Below, in pieces: positions 1 through 8,083 of a DNA stretch of 64,000 bases. This stretch comes from Desulforhabdus amnigena (GTDB lineage Bacteria; Desulfobacterota; Syntrophobacteria; Syntrophobacterales; Syntrophobacteraceae). The stretch is taken from positions 1,887,001-1,951,000 of the forward strand of contig NZ_BSDR01000001.1 of the NCBI RefSeq assembly GCF_027925305.1, read 5' to 3'. Below the pieces are notes generated by a model. The model was not told where the DNA came from. It saw only the letters and a list, made by a program, of their open reading frames with translations, and ran no database searches. Within the stretch, counting starts at the first letter, position 1; every line of letters starts with the position of its first letter. A program made the translations under genes and the position numbers.

Positions 1-397
1 CCAGGAGCAACACAAAAAAAGAAAAATCCTGGCTCACCCGTTCCATCAAAGAATCCACGGTTCCCTGCTCTACCTTGAGCGTCCAACCGGCTTCGGTGAG
101 CGGTGAAACGATTTCGTCCAGCCAACTCTCTTTCCAGGGCGACGATTCAGCCTTTAAGAGGAGGACCGGAATGGGCTGACTCGGTCCGACCAGTCCACGC
201 CCAAAAGCGCCCAGGGCCAATATGGCTCCGCTGGAGCGGAACTGCTCCGTGTCCAGATTGAGGCGATTCACGAGACGGTTATAAAGGGAAATGATGGCCA
301 CCTCCAGGAGACTGGTATGGCGACTCAAGAGGTCCTCGCCGCCATCACCCAGGATCTGTTCCCGCTGTTTGCGAAGAGACTCGGCAATATTCTGCAT
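1..397 (-). CDS. GlnD-like nucleotidyltransferase-domain protein, N-terminal part (runs off window)
   Basis: The first 132 codons are present; the start is the ATG at 397 and the frame stays open to the window edge. The stretch LALGAFGRG followed by GPSQPIPVLLL lines up by eye with the GxGR...SDIDLL core of GlnD/DUF294-type nucleotidyltransferases. A later segment (TVDSLMERVSQDFSFFVLLL) resembles the part of GlnD just before the second half of that domain. Both metal-binding aspartates of the DxD motif appear as prolines, so this domain is probably not catalytic. What follows (HD, ACT or CBS domains) cannot be seen. It is transcribed away from hisH. The family assignment is tentative. Confidence 0.55.
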   Translation of the reverse strand, partial: MQNIAESLRKQREQILGDGGEDLLSRHTSLLEVAIISLYNRLVNRLNLDTEQFRSSGAILALGAFGRGLVGPSQPIPVLLLKAESSPWKESWLDEIVSPLTEAGWTLKVEQGTVDSLMERVSQDFSFFVLLL

Positions 398-654
398 TTT
401 ATTCTCACTTTCCTTTAGATGATTTTATGATCTGTGCTCGCAACAGACAATTCAAAGACTACGATTGTTGCCAGGATAATCGTAAACTCTCCTGCCCCGG
501 GACGCAAGGCGGCCCGGAAGAATTCGCGTTCAGCGGCAAAGGGTGTTTCCCCGCCATCTTGAACGAGACCATTCCCTTGACCCCAGAAGAAATAATGGGT
601 ATTTACACATCTTACTTCAAATTGAATACAACCTGCCAGTGAAAGGAGTCATGC

Positions 655-1293
655 GTGATCGCCATCTTGGACTACCGGGCCGGAAACCTCACCAGCGTAG
701 CAAGAGCCTTGAATTTTCTGGGTTTCCCATGTCGGATCACCCATTCCCACGAAGAGATCAAAAGGGCTGACCGAATCATTTTCCCTGGAGTTGGCGCCGC
801 CGGGAAATCCATGGAAAATTTGAAAGAACTGGGTCTCGATCTCCTGCTTCGCGAACGGCTGGAAGCCGGAACTCCCATCCTTGGAATCTGTGTTGGATTA
901 CAGGTCCTTCTGGACTACAGTGAAGAAAACGACACGCAATGCCTCGGAATCGTTCGCGGAAGGGTTCGTCTTTTCCCCAGGGACATGCGAGCCGCCAACG
1001 GAACGTATCTCAAAATTCCTCACATGGGCTGGAATGAGGTCGCTTTCACGAAGGATCACCCGGTTTTCAAGAACATCCCCCCCCAGAGCGCATTCTACTT
1101 TGTACACAGTTATTATCCCGACCCGAGCGAACCGGATCAGATCGCCGGTAAAACGGAATATGGAATCTCTTTTGCCTCAGCCGTCGCCCAGAGCAACCTG
1201 GTCGCTGTCCAATTCCATCCGGAAAAGAGCGGCCCCCCCGGACTGCAGCTGCTGAAAAACTTCTGCCTATGGGATGGAGCATTTTCACAGTAA
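655..1293 (+). CDS. hisH: Imidazole glycerol phosphate synthase, glutamine amidotransferase subunit HisH
   Basis: A class I glutamine amidotransferase of 212 residues that supplies ammonia to HisF in histidine biosynthesis, also producing AICAR. The nucleophile cysteine sits in GICVGLQ (about C79) and the His/Glu of the triad in FHPEKSG near the C-terminus (about H188 and E190). The start is GTG at 655, seven bases after GGAG; an ATG four bases upstream is out of frame. hisF follows after ten bases, so the two are co-transcribed. No other his genes are in the window. Surface-polysaccharide HisH paralogs exist, but the motifs and the HisF partner look canonical. Confidence 0.93.
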   Translation: MIAILDYRAGNLTSVARALNFLGFPCRITHSHEEIKRADRIIFPGVGAAGKSMENLKELGLDLLLRERLEAGTPILGICVGLQVLLDYSEENDTQCLGIVRGRVRLFPRDMRAANGTYLKIPHMGWNEVAFTKDHPVFKNIPPQSAFYFVHSYYPDPSEPDQIAGKTEYGISFASAVAQSNLVAVQFHPEKSGPPGLQLLKNFCLWDGAFSQ

Positions 1294-1303
1294 AGGAGAG
1301 ATC

Positions 1304-2080
1304 ATGTTGAGCAAACGCATCATCCCCTGCCTGGATGTCCGGGATGGACGCACCACAAAGGGAATCAAATTCAAAGACAACATCGATATTGGGGATCCCG
1401 TCGACATGGGCCGGTTCTATTATGAAGAGGGAGCCGATGAAATCGTCTTTTACGATATCACGGCATCCAGCGACCGCAGGCCGATCATGCTGGACGTAGT
1501 GAGGCGGGTGGCCGAGACCATCTTTATCCCTTTTTCCGTAGGGGGTGGAATTCGAACACTGGAAGACATGCGGGATGTTCTACTTGCCGGAGCCGAGAAA
1601 GTGAGCGTCAACTCAGCGGCAGTCCTCAACCCCGATATCATACGCCAGGGAGCGGAGGCATTTGGAAGCCAGTGCATCGTACTGGGAATGGATGTGAAGC
1701 AAGTTGAAAAATCTGAAAGGATTCCTTCAGGTTATGAAATCGTCATCAACGGTGGACGCAAGCACATGGGAATCGATGCTCTATGGTGGGCCCTGGAAGC
1801 GGAACGATTGGGAGCGGGGGAAATTTGCCTCAATTCCATCGATGCCGACGGAACTCAGTCCGGATACGAACTGCAACTCACCCGCATGATTTCCACTCAA
1901 GTGCAGATTCCCGTCATAGCTTCGGGGGGAGCGGGCAAACCGGAACATCTGCTCGACGTACTCACCAAAGGCTGCGCCGATGCCGCGCTCATCGCATCCA
2001 TGGTCCACTACGGGACTTATACCATACGGGAAATCAAGAAATTCCTTGAAGAAAACGGGGTAAGCATCAGAAACGTCTGA
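1304..2080 (+). CDS. hisF: Imidazole glycerol phosphate synthase, cyclase subunit HisF
   Basis: A (beta/alpha)8-barrel of 258 residues that condenses PRFAR with ammonia channelled from HisH. It opens with [12 protein letters not shown], which holds the first catalytic Asp, and keeps the second Asp in GMDVK. The phosphate-binding loops SVGGGIR and ASGGAG and the segment SIDADGT are all present. The start at 1304 follows TAAAGGAGAG, where the hisH stop overlaps the ribosome-binding site. There is a longer open frame upstream, but it lacks an RBS and overlaps hisH. A longer loop after the second Asp is present and, as far as I recall, is common in deltaproteobacterial HisF. Confidence 0.95.
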   Translation: MLSKRIIPCLDVRDGRTTKGIKFKDNIDIGDPVDMGRFYYEEGADEIVFYDITASSDRRPIMLDVVRRVAETIFIPFSVGGGIRTLEDMRDVLLAGAEKVSVNSAAVLNPDIIRQGAEAFGSQCIVLGMDVKQVEKSERIPSGYEIVINGGRKHMGIDALWWALEAERLGAGEICLNSIDADGTQSGYELQLTRMISTQVQIPVIASGGAGKPEHLLDVLTKGCADAALIASMVHYGTYTIREIKKFLEENGVSIRNV

Positions 2081-2101
2081 CAGGACTTGAATGCAAGGGA
2101 C

Positions 2102-2133
2102 GGGCATCCTTCCCTCTGAAGAGGAGGATGCCC
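2102..2133. terminator. Hairpin between convergent genes
   Basis: GGGCATCCT and AGGATGCCC form a 9-bp outer stem, with CTC/GAG pairing inside, between the ends of hisF and the ferritin-like gene. There is no clear U-tract on either side, so a role in bidirectional termination is inferred from position. Confidence 0.4.
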
Positions 2134-2141
2134 TGCCAAAA

Positions 2142-2447
2142 TCATTTCTTGAGTTTAGCGATCATCTCCTCCACTTCTTCGGCACCCTCTTTGTAAAACT
2201 TCTCCTCTTCCGGTTCGAGTTCCTTCAAGAGTCTGAGAAACTCCCCCGCATGGACCAGCTCTTCTTCGGCAATATCCTTGAGTACCTCTTTGGCAAGTTC
2301 GTGGTCGGTGGATTCCGCCAGTTGCATATAGAGTTGAACCGCTTCGTACTCGGCAGCAACCATGAAGCGGATTGCCCGCACCAACTCCTGATGAGTGACT
2401 TTGCGATCCAGGGTTAAACCGGAAAGAGATGTTCCGAATTCTGGCAT
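2142..2447 (-). CDS. Short ferritin-like protein (EncFtn/half-rubrerythrin type)
   Basis: A 101-residue, two-helix ferritin-like protein. Metal-ligand candidates are Glu33 in the first helix (AAEYEAVQLY) and Glu63/His66 in EEELVH. This 30- and 3-residue spacing matches the E32-E62-H65 set known for encapsulated ferritin. A single copy has half of a four-helix bundle, so it must dimerise to build a di-iron site. The start at 2447 follows AAGGAGTCAGATC. The acidic, lysine-rich tail is probably coiled. No encapsulin gene is nearby. The likely role is iron storage or ferroxidase activity, or a rubrerythrin-like peroxide function; substrate unknown. Confidence 0.7.
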   Translation of the reverse strand: MPEFGTSLSGLTLDRKVTHQELVRAIRFMVAAEYEAVQLYMQLAESTDHELAKEVLKDIAEEELVHAGEFLRLLKELEPEEEKFYKEGAEEVEEMIAKLKK

Positions 2448-2557
2448 GATCTGACTCCTTTCTTTTCCGTTAAGGTTAGTGGTTCTACAGACTTTTTTTT
2501 CCCCTTCTCTATACAAACGCTCATACAATAATCACGTCAACCGTGTGAAGCCATTCT

Positions 2558-3535
2558 TCAAACAGAATCCCTTCGAACCCAGTGGAGGGTTTCCCGCAGT
2601 CCCGCCCGCAGAGAAATCCGGGGAACCCAATGGGCCGCACCGGAAAACGCGTCCACGGAAGCCAGGGAAAAGCGAATATCTCCCGGGCGTTCCCGGCAAA
2701 AATTCAGAGGAAGAGCGTTTCCAGTCAAGTCTTTTATGGTTTCCGCCAGTTCGAGGATGGTCGTACTCTTCCCGGTTCCGACGTTGTACACTCCGTTGGG
2801 GACGGACGGCCCAGTATCATTCAAACCTGCCGCGCGAATATAGGCTTCCACTACGTCGGAGACGTAGACGAAATCCCGCGCCTGATGGCCATCCCCGAAA
2901 ATGGTCAGCACCTTGTTTGCGAGGGCCATATCGAGAAAACGCGAGATGACCCCGCTGTAAGGGCTTCGGGGGTCCTGCCTTGGACCGTAAATATTGAAAA
3001 AACGAAGGGCCACACCGATAGGGTTCGATGCCACGGCTCGAGAAGCCATAAACTTGGCTTGTCCATATGGACTGAGATGCCTGGTCTTTTCGTCCGCATA
3101 CGTTTCGAGAAGCGGCAGTCTCTGATCGTTTCCATATTCCGCGGCCGAACCCGCGAAGACCAACCGGCTGAACCGGAGTTTTTCCGCACTCTGCAAAAGT
3201 TTCAGTGTAGCGTCGTAGTTGATTTTTGTGGTTTCTTCCTCGTGGTCCATGGAATAGGGAACACTCACGATGGCGGCCAGATGAAAGCAATAACTCAACC
3301 CGGAATGCCTGCCCGATATCCATTCCAGCAAACCCTCTTCAGCGATGGACGTGTCATAGAAAGTAAAGGCCGGATGATCTTTGAAGGAAGCCATGTTTTC
3401 AGGATAACCCGAAAAAAAATTATCGATCCCAACAACGCGATGGCCAAGAGACAAAAGTTTTTCTGCAAGATGGCTCCCCACGAAACCAGCAACCCCGGTG
3501 ACCACACATCCCCGATTCCTCCCGACATTTTTCAT
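2558..3535 (-). CDS. NAD-dependent sugar-nucleotide epimerase (extended SDR, GalE/WbpP-like)
   Basis: A 325-residue extended short-chain dehydrogenase. The Rossmann motif GVAGFVG lies at residues 14-20. The catalytic set is Ser130 (AGSAAEYG) and Tyr157/Lys161 (SPYGQAK). The FGDGHQARDFVYVSDV segment is typical of UDP-glucose or UDP-GlcNAc 4-epimerases. The start at 3535 has AAAGGAG upstream. It is divergent from the UDP-sugar dehydrogenase at 3633 with about 100 bases between, so the two probably share a control region and make activated uronic sugars for surface polysaccharide. The exact substrate cannot be read from sequence; a 4,6-dehydratase or UDP-xylose synthase is less likely. Confidence 0.85.
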   Translation of the reverse strand: MKNVGRNRGCVVTGVAGFVGSHLAEKLLSLGHRVVGIDNFFSGYPENMASFKDHPAFTFYDTSIAEEGLLEWISGRHSGLSYCFHLAAIVSVPYSMDHEEETTKINYDATLKLLQSAEKLRFSRLVFAGSAAEYGNDQRLPLLETYADEKTRHLSPYGQAKFMASRAVASNPIGVALRFFNIYGPRQDPRSPYSGVISRFLDMALANKVLTIFGDGHQARDFVYVSDVVEAYIRAAGLNDTGPSVPNGVYNVGTGKSTTILELAETIKDLTGNALPLNFCRERPGDIRFSLASVDAFSGAAHWVPRISLRAGLRETLHWVRRDSV

Positions 3536-3632
3536 TGTATTTTGTCTCCTTTACCGGCAGAATGCTGGGCTGGACAACCAACATCAACCGTTTGAACGCA
3601 TATTCCTTAACAGACGAGGAACAAATAAGAAA

Positions 3633-4946
3633 ATGAACGAACTGCTTGGAAAGATCCAGAAAAAAGAAGCAACCGTGGGCATCATCGGCTTGGGGTATGT
3701 GGGCCTTCCCCTCCTCATTCGTTTCGGAGAAGCCGGCTTTCCGCTCATCGGCTTTGATGTCGACAGCCGCAAAGTCAATGATCTGCTTCATGGCCAAAGC
3801 TATATTAAACATATCCCCATGCAGTCTATAAACGATTTTTTCGAACGCAAACAACTGGATGTGACGATCAGCTTTGAACGCCTTCAAGAAGCCGACTGCA
3901 TCATCATCTGCGTACCCACTCCTTTGACGGAAAAAATGGAACCCGATCTGCGCTTCGTGACCGATACCACGGAAACCGTGGCCAAATATTTGCGCACTGG
4001 TCAACTGGTCGTACTGGAGAGTACAACATATCCAGGTACTACCGAAGAATTGATGCTCCCCATGCTCCAGCAAAAAGGGATGCAGGTGGGCAGGGATTTT
4101 TTTCTGGCTTTTTCTCCGGAGCGGGAAGACCCGGGAAACCAAAAATTTCATACCGGAAACATTCCCAAGGTGGTGGGGGGTGTGACTCCCGAATGCCTCG
4201 AGTGCGCCAAGACCCTCTACGGATCGGCGCTCTCTGAAATCGTGCCCGTTTCTTCCACCAGAGTCGCGGAACTGACCAAACTATTGGAAAACATCTACCG
4301 CAGCGTCAATATCGCCCTGGTCAATGAGCTCAAGATGCTCGCTCAGAGGATGGGGATCGATATCTGGGAAGTCATCGCCGCAGCGGCCACCAAGCCTTTT
4401 GGCTTTACCCCATTTTATCCCGGACCGGGGCTTGGAGGGCACTGCATCCCCATCGATCCTTTTTACCTCTCCTGGAAAGCCCGCGAGTACGATTTTACCA
4501 CGCGATTCATCCAGCTCGCAGGAGAAGTCAACGTGGGGATGCCTTATTATGTTCTGGAGCGGACCGCCGAGGCCTTGAACAGCCGGAAAAAGTGTCTGAA
4601 CGGTTCCAAAATTCTCGTCCTGGGCGTCGCCTATAAAAAGGACATTGACGACGACAGGGAATCTCCTACATACGCCATCATGGAACTCCTCCTGAAGCGC
4701 GGCGCGCAGGTTTTCTACAACGATCCCCACATCCCCAAACTCAAACCAGGCCGCAAACACCAGTTTCAACTGGAATCCCTGCAGCTCACGGAAGAAGTCC
4801 TGAATGATATGGATGCCGTAATGATCCTGACAGATCATTCAACATATGATTATGAATGGATCGTCAAGAATGCAACCATGGTGATCGACACGAGGAATGC
4901 AACCAAAGAGGTCAGGGAAGGAAAAGAAAAGATCGTCAAAGCCTGA
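3633..4946 (+). CDS. UDP-N-acetylhexosamine/UDP-glucose 6-dehydrogenase (WbpA/TviB-like)
   Basis: A 437-residue nucleotide-sugar dehydrogenase that oxidises C6 of a UDP-sugar to a uronic acid with NAD. The N-terminal Rossmann motif is GIIGLGYVGLP (residues about 17-27). The catalytic cysteine is at about residue 271 in GGHCIPIDP, the form seen in UDP-GlcNAc dehydrogenases such as WbpA. The C-terminal domain has VLGVAYKKDIDDDRESP. The start at 3633 follows GAGGA; a longer in-frame extension upstream overlaps the epimerase control region and has no RBS. Paired with the epimerase it could yield UDP-GlcNAcA or UDP-GalNAcA, which is inference. Confidence 0.88.
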   Translation: MNELLGKIQKKEATVGIIGLGYVGLPLLIRFGEAGFPLIGFDVDSRKVNDLLHGQSYIKHIPMQSINDFFERKQLDVTISFERLQEADCIIICVPTPLTEKMEPDLRFVTDTTETVAKYLRTGQLVVLESTTYPGTTEELMLPMLQQKGMQVGRDFFLAFSPEREDPGNQKFHTGNIPKVVGGVTPECLECAKTLYGSALSEIVPVSSTRVAELTKLLENIYRSVNIALVNELKMLAQRMGIDIWEVIAAAATKPFGFTPFYPGPGLGGHCIPIDPFYLSWKAREYDFTTRFIQLAGEVNVGMPYYVLERTAEALNSRKKCLNGSKILVLGVAYKKDIDDDRESPTYAIMELLLKRGAQVFYNDPHIPKLKPGRKHQFQLESLQLTEEVLNDMDAVMILTDHSTYDYEWIVKNATMVIDTRNATKEVREGKEKIVKA

Positions 4947-5013
4947 GAGGGGTGTCTGAGAGCGTGCAAGGTTGAAAAAACTTGTGTTTGAGTGCCTGTA
5001 AATTCCTGTACAA

Positions 5014-5057
5014 CTCCCTCATCTCGATACTCTCTTACCAAGAAAAGGATGAGGGAG
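5014..5057. terminator. Inverted repeat between convergent genes
   Basis: CTCCCTCATC at 5014-5023 and GATGAGGGAG at 5048-5057 are perfect complements with a 24-base loop. They lie between the ends of the dehydrogenase and phosphomannomutase genes. No U-tract is visible; termination is inferred from position. Confidence 0.35.
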
Positions 5058-5083
5058 ACGCCGGCAGAGCCCCCAGCAGGTCT

Positions 5084-6451
5084 CTACTGGCCCTTGGCTT
5101 TTTCCACGGCGCTTTCCACCATGCGGCGTATTTCTTCGAGGCGTTCGGCAGTATCCGCTTCGTAGCGAAGAACAAGCACCGGCTGAGTGTTGGATGCACG
5201 GACCAGTCCCCAGCCATCTTCGAAGACGATACGAGCTCCATCGACTTCGATGACTTTATAGCCCTTTTCTTTAAAGATGCGTTTGGCTCTTTCAACCACC
5301 TGAAACTTAACGGCATCTGGACATTCCACTCTGATTTCCGGCGTGGTAAATGTCTCGGGAATCCCTTCCAGCAGTTCAGGGATCGTTTTGGATGAATTGG
5401 CCAGAATTTCGAGGATTCGACAGGAGGCATAAATGCCATCGTCGAAACCGAAAAAACGGTCTTTGAAGAACATGTGCCCGCTCATCTCCCCCGCCAGCAC
5501 CGCATCCACTTCCTTCATCTTGGCTTTCATGAGGGAGTGACCCGTTCGAGCCATGATGGCTCTCCCTCCCCGCTTTTCGATATCGTCATAAAGCGTTTTT
5601 GAACACTTCACCTCAGAGACGAACGTGGTTCCGGGACGACGGGAGAGAATCTCCCGAGCAAAAATGATCAGCAGCTTATCCCCAAAAACGGGTTCCCCCC
5701 GGTGGTCCACGATACCGAGACGATCACTGTCGCCATCGTAGGCTACTCCCACATCCAAGTGTTCACGTTTGACGAGGGCGCACAAATCTTTGAGATTTTC
5801 GAGAACCGTGGGGTCGGGTTCATGATTTGGAAATGTGCCGTCCATGTCGCAGTAGATGGGGTAAACTTCGCAACCCAGCCTTTCCAGGATGGGTATAGCA
5901 ATGGGGCCGGCCGTGGCATTACCGGCATCCACCCCCACGCGGAGCCTGCGTTTGAGTTCTATGTTTCCAACCACGTAGTCGATATAGGATGTCACGATAT
6001 CATGGGACACGACCTGTCCGTTGCCTGAAACGAAATCGGCCTCTTCCATCATTTCACGGATCTTCTGAATCTCTGCGCCGGAAATGGTATCGTAGCCGTT
6101 ACAAATCTTGAATCCATTGTATTCCGGCGGGTTGTGACTTGCAGTGATCATGATCCCACCCTGGCGGTCCAGGCGCCGCAAAGCGAAATAAAAGACAGGT
6201 GTGGGACACACCCCTACATCCACGACGTCCATACCGGACGCAACCAAACCTTCAACCAGCAGATCCCGATAGCGGCCGGAACTGAGGCGGCAATCCCTTC
6301 CCACCACCACATATTTCTTCTGTTGCCCAGCCATATACGTGCCAAAGGTTTTGCCCAGCAAAACAACGTCCTGATCCAGGATTTCTCTATCTACCAGGCC
6401 GCGAATATCGTATTCCCTAAAAACATTGTGGTCCAAACGGCTTACTCCCAA
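5084..6451 (-). CDS. Phosphomannomutase/phosphoglucomutase (AlgC-like)
   Basis: A 455-residue alpha-D-phosphohexomutase interconverting hexose 1- and 6-phosphates for sugar-nucleotide synthesis. The phosphoserine is about Ser105 in TASHNP, the metal loop is DGDSDR near residue 240, and GEMSGH is the sugar-binding loop. The N-terminus FREYDIRG is typical. The start is uncertain: TTG at 6451 fits the domain with a weak AGGA nearby, and an in-frame GTG at 6463 is an alternative; no in-frame ATG is suitably placed. It is convergent with the UDP-sugar dehydrogenase and lies downstream of a small membrane-protein gene on the same strand. Confidence 0.9.
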   Translation of the reverse strand: MGVSRLDHNVFREYDIRGLVDREILDQDVVLLGKTFGTYMAGQQKKYVVVGRDCRLSSGRYRDLLVEGLVASGMDVVDVGVCPTPVFYFALRRLDRQGGIMITASHNPPEYNGFKICNGYDTISGAEIQKIREMMEEADFVSGNGQVVSHDIVTSYIDYVVGNIELKRRLRVGVDAGNATAGPIAIPILERLGCEVYPIYCDMDGTFPNHEPDPTVLENLKDLCALVKREHLDVGVAYDGDSDRLGIVDHRGEPVFGDKLLIIFAREILSRRPGTTFVSEVKCSKTLYDDIEKRGGRAIMARTGHSLMKAKMKEVDAVLAGEMSGHMFFKDRFFGFDDGIYASCRILEILANSSKTIPELLEGIPETFTTPEIRVECPDAVKFQVVERAKRIFKEKGYKVIEVDGARIVFEDGWGLVRASNTQPVLVLRYEADTAERLEEIRRMVESAVEKAKGQ

Positions 6452-6497
6452 GGATCCTGCACCAGGCAGGGGATTTCATTCGGTGGTTGAACAAAAA

Positions 6498-6707
6498 TCA
6501 ATGCTCTTCTCCAGCCCCGCCCTTCTTCACACGCTTGATCGTTATCAGAACGGCAGTGAGAACTCCAAACAGCATGACTGTCAAAACACCGTAAAGTGCA
6601 GAGAAAAAAACCGTATGGCTGAGATCATACCAAGGAATATCCCAAGGCAACATGCTGGCAACACTGCGTTTAAGTTCCACACACAAAAATTGTCCAAACC
6701 CTGACAT
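6498..6707 (-). CDS. Small single-span membrane protein
   Basis: Sixty-nine residues from the ATG at 6707, preceded by GAGGG five bases upstream. There is one strong hydrophobic segment (about residues 34-58) followed by a basic tail, IKRVKKGG, which suggests one transmembrane helix with a cytoplasmic C-terminus. I do not recognise a family. It is 46 bases upstream of the phosphohexomutase on the same strand, so co-transcription is possible. Confidence 0.55.
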   Translation of the reverse strand: MSGFGQFLCVELKRSVASMLPWDIPWYDLSHTVFFSALYGVLTVMLFGVLTAVLITIKRVKKGGAGEEH

Positions 6708-6884
6708 AGGCGTCCCTCGATGGATGAAGATTGAAATCACATTGCGGATTAAAAATAACGACCTTAATTATAATGAGCGGTCTTATAATGAAAAACGAAT
6801 AGCAGGGATTCAGTGGCGGGTCAATGTCAAAGTCGGCGGAATACGGGCCGGAAAATCATCTAAACCGGCAGGGTGAAAACCTTA

Positions 6885-6922
6885 AAAATAAAAAAGGCTG
6901 AAAGAATCGTTTCCTTCAGCCT
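6885..6922 (-). terminator. Rho-independent terminator of the 53-residue gene
   Basis: AGGCTGAA (6895-6902) pairs with TTCAGCCT (6915-6922). On the minus strand the stem is followed by a run of Ts (TTTTTTATTTTT). It ends the transcript of the small gene at 6976-7137. A-rich sequence on the other side could let it act both ways. Confidence 0.8.
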
Positions 6923-6975
6923 AAAAAACTCAAATTGCGACAACTACTAGGACCAGAATCATCACTTTCCATCGT

Positions 6976-7137
6976 TTACCCCTTGTACATGATCACTCGA
7001 CCGGTTGGATCCGTCGAACATTTCCTCAAAAAATCCTGCATCGTACAGTTGAATTGATTCCGATGGGAAAACCAAAAATCCAAAGTCTTCTTACGGGCCT
7101 CCAAGCGGTTACGTCCGCGAATGAGAACAAACTTCAT
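6976..7137 (-). CDS. Hypothetical basic 53-residue protein
   Basis: The ATG at 7137 is preceded by a near-perfect Shine-Dalgarno, AGGAGGTGATTCCC, which fixes the start and argues that this short frame is translated. The product is basic and aromatic, begins MKFVLIRGRNRLEARKKTL, and has two cysteines about 15 residues apart. I recognise no family. A terminator lies directly downstream, and a terminator-like hairpin lies 30 bases upstream of the start codon. It is therefore a self-contained small transcription unit, possibly controlled by attenuation. Confidence 0.6.
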   Translation of the reverse strand: MKFVLIRGRNRLEARKKTLDFWFSHRNQFNCTMQDFLRKCSTDPTGRVIMYKG

Positions 7138-7167
7138 GGGAATCACCTCCTCGTTCGTTGTCCTGGC

Positions 7168-7192
7168 AAAAAAAAACCGAGCCAAGGCCCGG
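7168..7192 (-). promoter_or_regulatory. Terminator/attenuator-like hairpin in the leader of the 53-residue gene
   Basis: On the minus strand CCGGGC-CTTG-GCTCGG can form a 6-bp stem (one G-U pair), immediately followed by nine Ts at 7168-7176. That is the layout of an intrinsic terminator. It ends about 30 bases before the start codon at 7137. It may end transcription from the Nudix gene side or act as an attenuator. Confidence 0.5.
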
Positions 7193-7410
7193 GAACTTTG
7201 CACAGAAAAAAGCTCTGACACGCTAAAGGAAGATGGCGGCACCTCCCCTTTCCGGTCGCAAAATCCCGCAGATCCGTAGGCTTCATTCGATTTTCAAGCA
7301 GCGCTTACCAGCAGTGCCAGGGTCGTCCATTACTACTTTTCTTCTCTCTCTTGTTGAAATCGGCCAAAAAGATATTCCAATACGAATATCCAGAATATCG
7401 CAACTTTTAA

Positions 7411-7439
7411 CAGATAATATGTGACAGGTTCCGAGTCAA
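7411..7439 (-). promoter_or_regulatory. Candidate sigma-70 promoter for the small gene
   Basis: On the minus strand TTGACT (7434-7439) is followed after 17 bases by TATCTG (7411-7416). The -35 box is good and the -10 weak; an overlapping TATTAT is spaced at only 14. It would give a leader of roughly 270 bases that includes the hairpin at 7168-7192. The rest of 7193-7524 shows no gene. Confidence 0.3.
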
Positions 7440-7524
7440 GAAAATTTTTCGTACAAAGAGCCGCAAAAGAAGAATCCTAAATAGGGCCGCTCACCTCTGA
7501 ACCGGCCTCTGCGAACTCATGAAG

Positions 7525-8079
7525 TCATCCCGAACGTGACACCCAATCGCTGGAGCAAGATGAGTCCAACCACCCTCTGAGCCCATCTCGATCCATACAG
7601 GCCATAAGTTTTCGACAAACCAACAGATCTGTCGGGAAAGCCATTTGGGGCAATTCATGGAGAGCAAAAAAACCCGCCTCACCGGCGTCTGTACCGGGAG
7701 TCACGTCGCCTGAGAGGCGCCGTCCCCAGAACCAGATCCCCACGGTCTGGCACTGAGGATCGTGAAAATTGGAATGGACGTCGAAAACCGGCCCGACAGC
7801 AACATCCAGCCCCGTTTCCTCGTGCAACTCCCGGCAGGCGGCCTCTCGAATGTCTTCATCCCACTCCACATGCCCACAGGGAATACACCAAAGCCCTTCG
7901 TAGGTTCCCAGTCGCCGGACCAATAGAAGCCTTCCCGCCTCCACAACCAGGACTGCAACACCAACCGTCGGATTTCTATAATGAATTTTTCTGCATGATC
8001 CGCAGTAAAGCCGGTCCCTACCTGAGCGATTCCACTTTGTCAGTGGGTTCCCGCAAAAAGGACAGAATCGAAACTCCAT
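7525..8079 (-). CDS. Nudix hydrolase with N-terminal zinc ribbon (NudC-like fold)
   Basis: A 184-residue protein. Cysteine pairs CPFC (6,9) and CGSC (26,29) form a zinc ribbon. The Nudix box spans residues 69-91 (G-x5-E-x7-REL-x-EETGL) and is complete, so pyrophosphohydrolase activity on a nucleoside-diphosphate-linked substrate is expected. The ATG at 8079 lies four bases after the panE stop; a TTG at 8100 is possible. The substrate cannot be told. Close coupling to panE suggests the two are co-transcribed, and a dephospho-CoA or NADH substrate is imaginable but unproven. Confidence 0.85.
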   Translation of the reverse strand: MEFRFCPFCGNPLTKWNRSGRDRLYCGSCRKIHYRNPTVGVAVLVVEAGRLLLVRRLGTYEGLWCIPCGHVEWDEDIREAACRELHEETGLDVAVGPVFDVHSNFHDPQCQTVGIWFWGRRLSGDVTPGTDAGEAGFFALHELPQMAFPTDLLVCRKLMACMDRDGLRGWLDSSCSSDWVSRSG

Positions 8080-8083
8080 TTTT

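Noticed and set aside
655-2080. HisH-HisF as a WbpG-type sugar-amidation pair linked to the neighbouring nucleotide-sugar genes
   Set aside because: No WbpG-like amidotransferase is present and HisF keeps its canonical catalytic residues and loops; histidine synthesis is simpler.
2582-3595. 337-codon plus-strand frame
   Set aside because: Antisense to the epimerase and without any domain or RBS.
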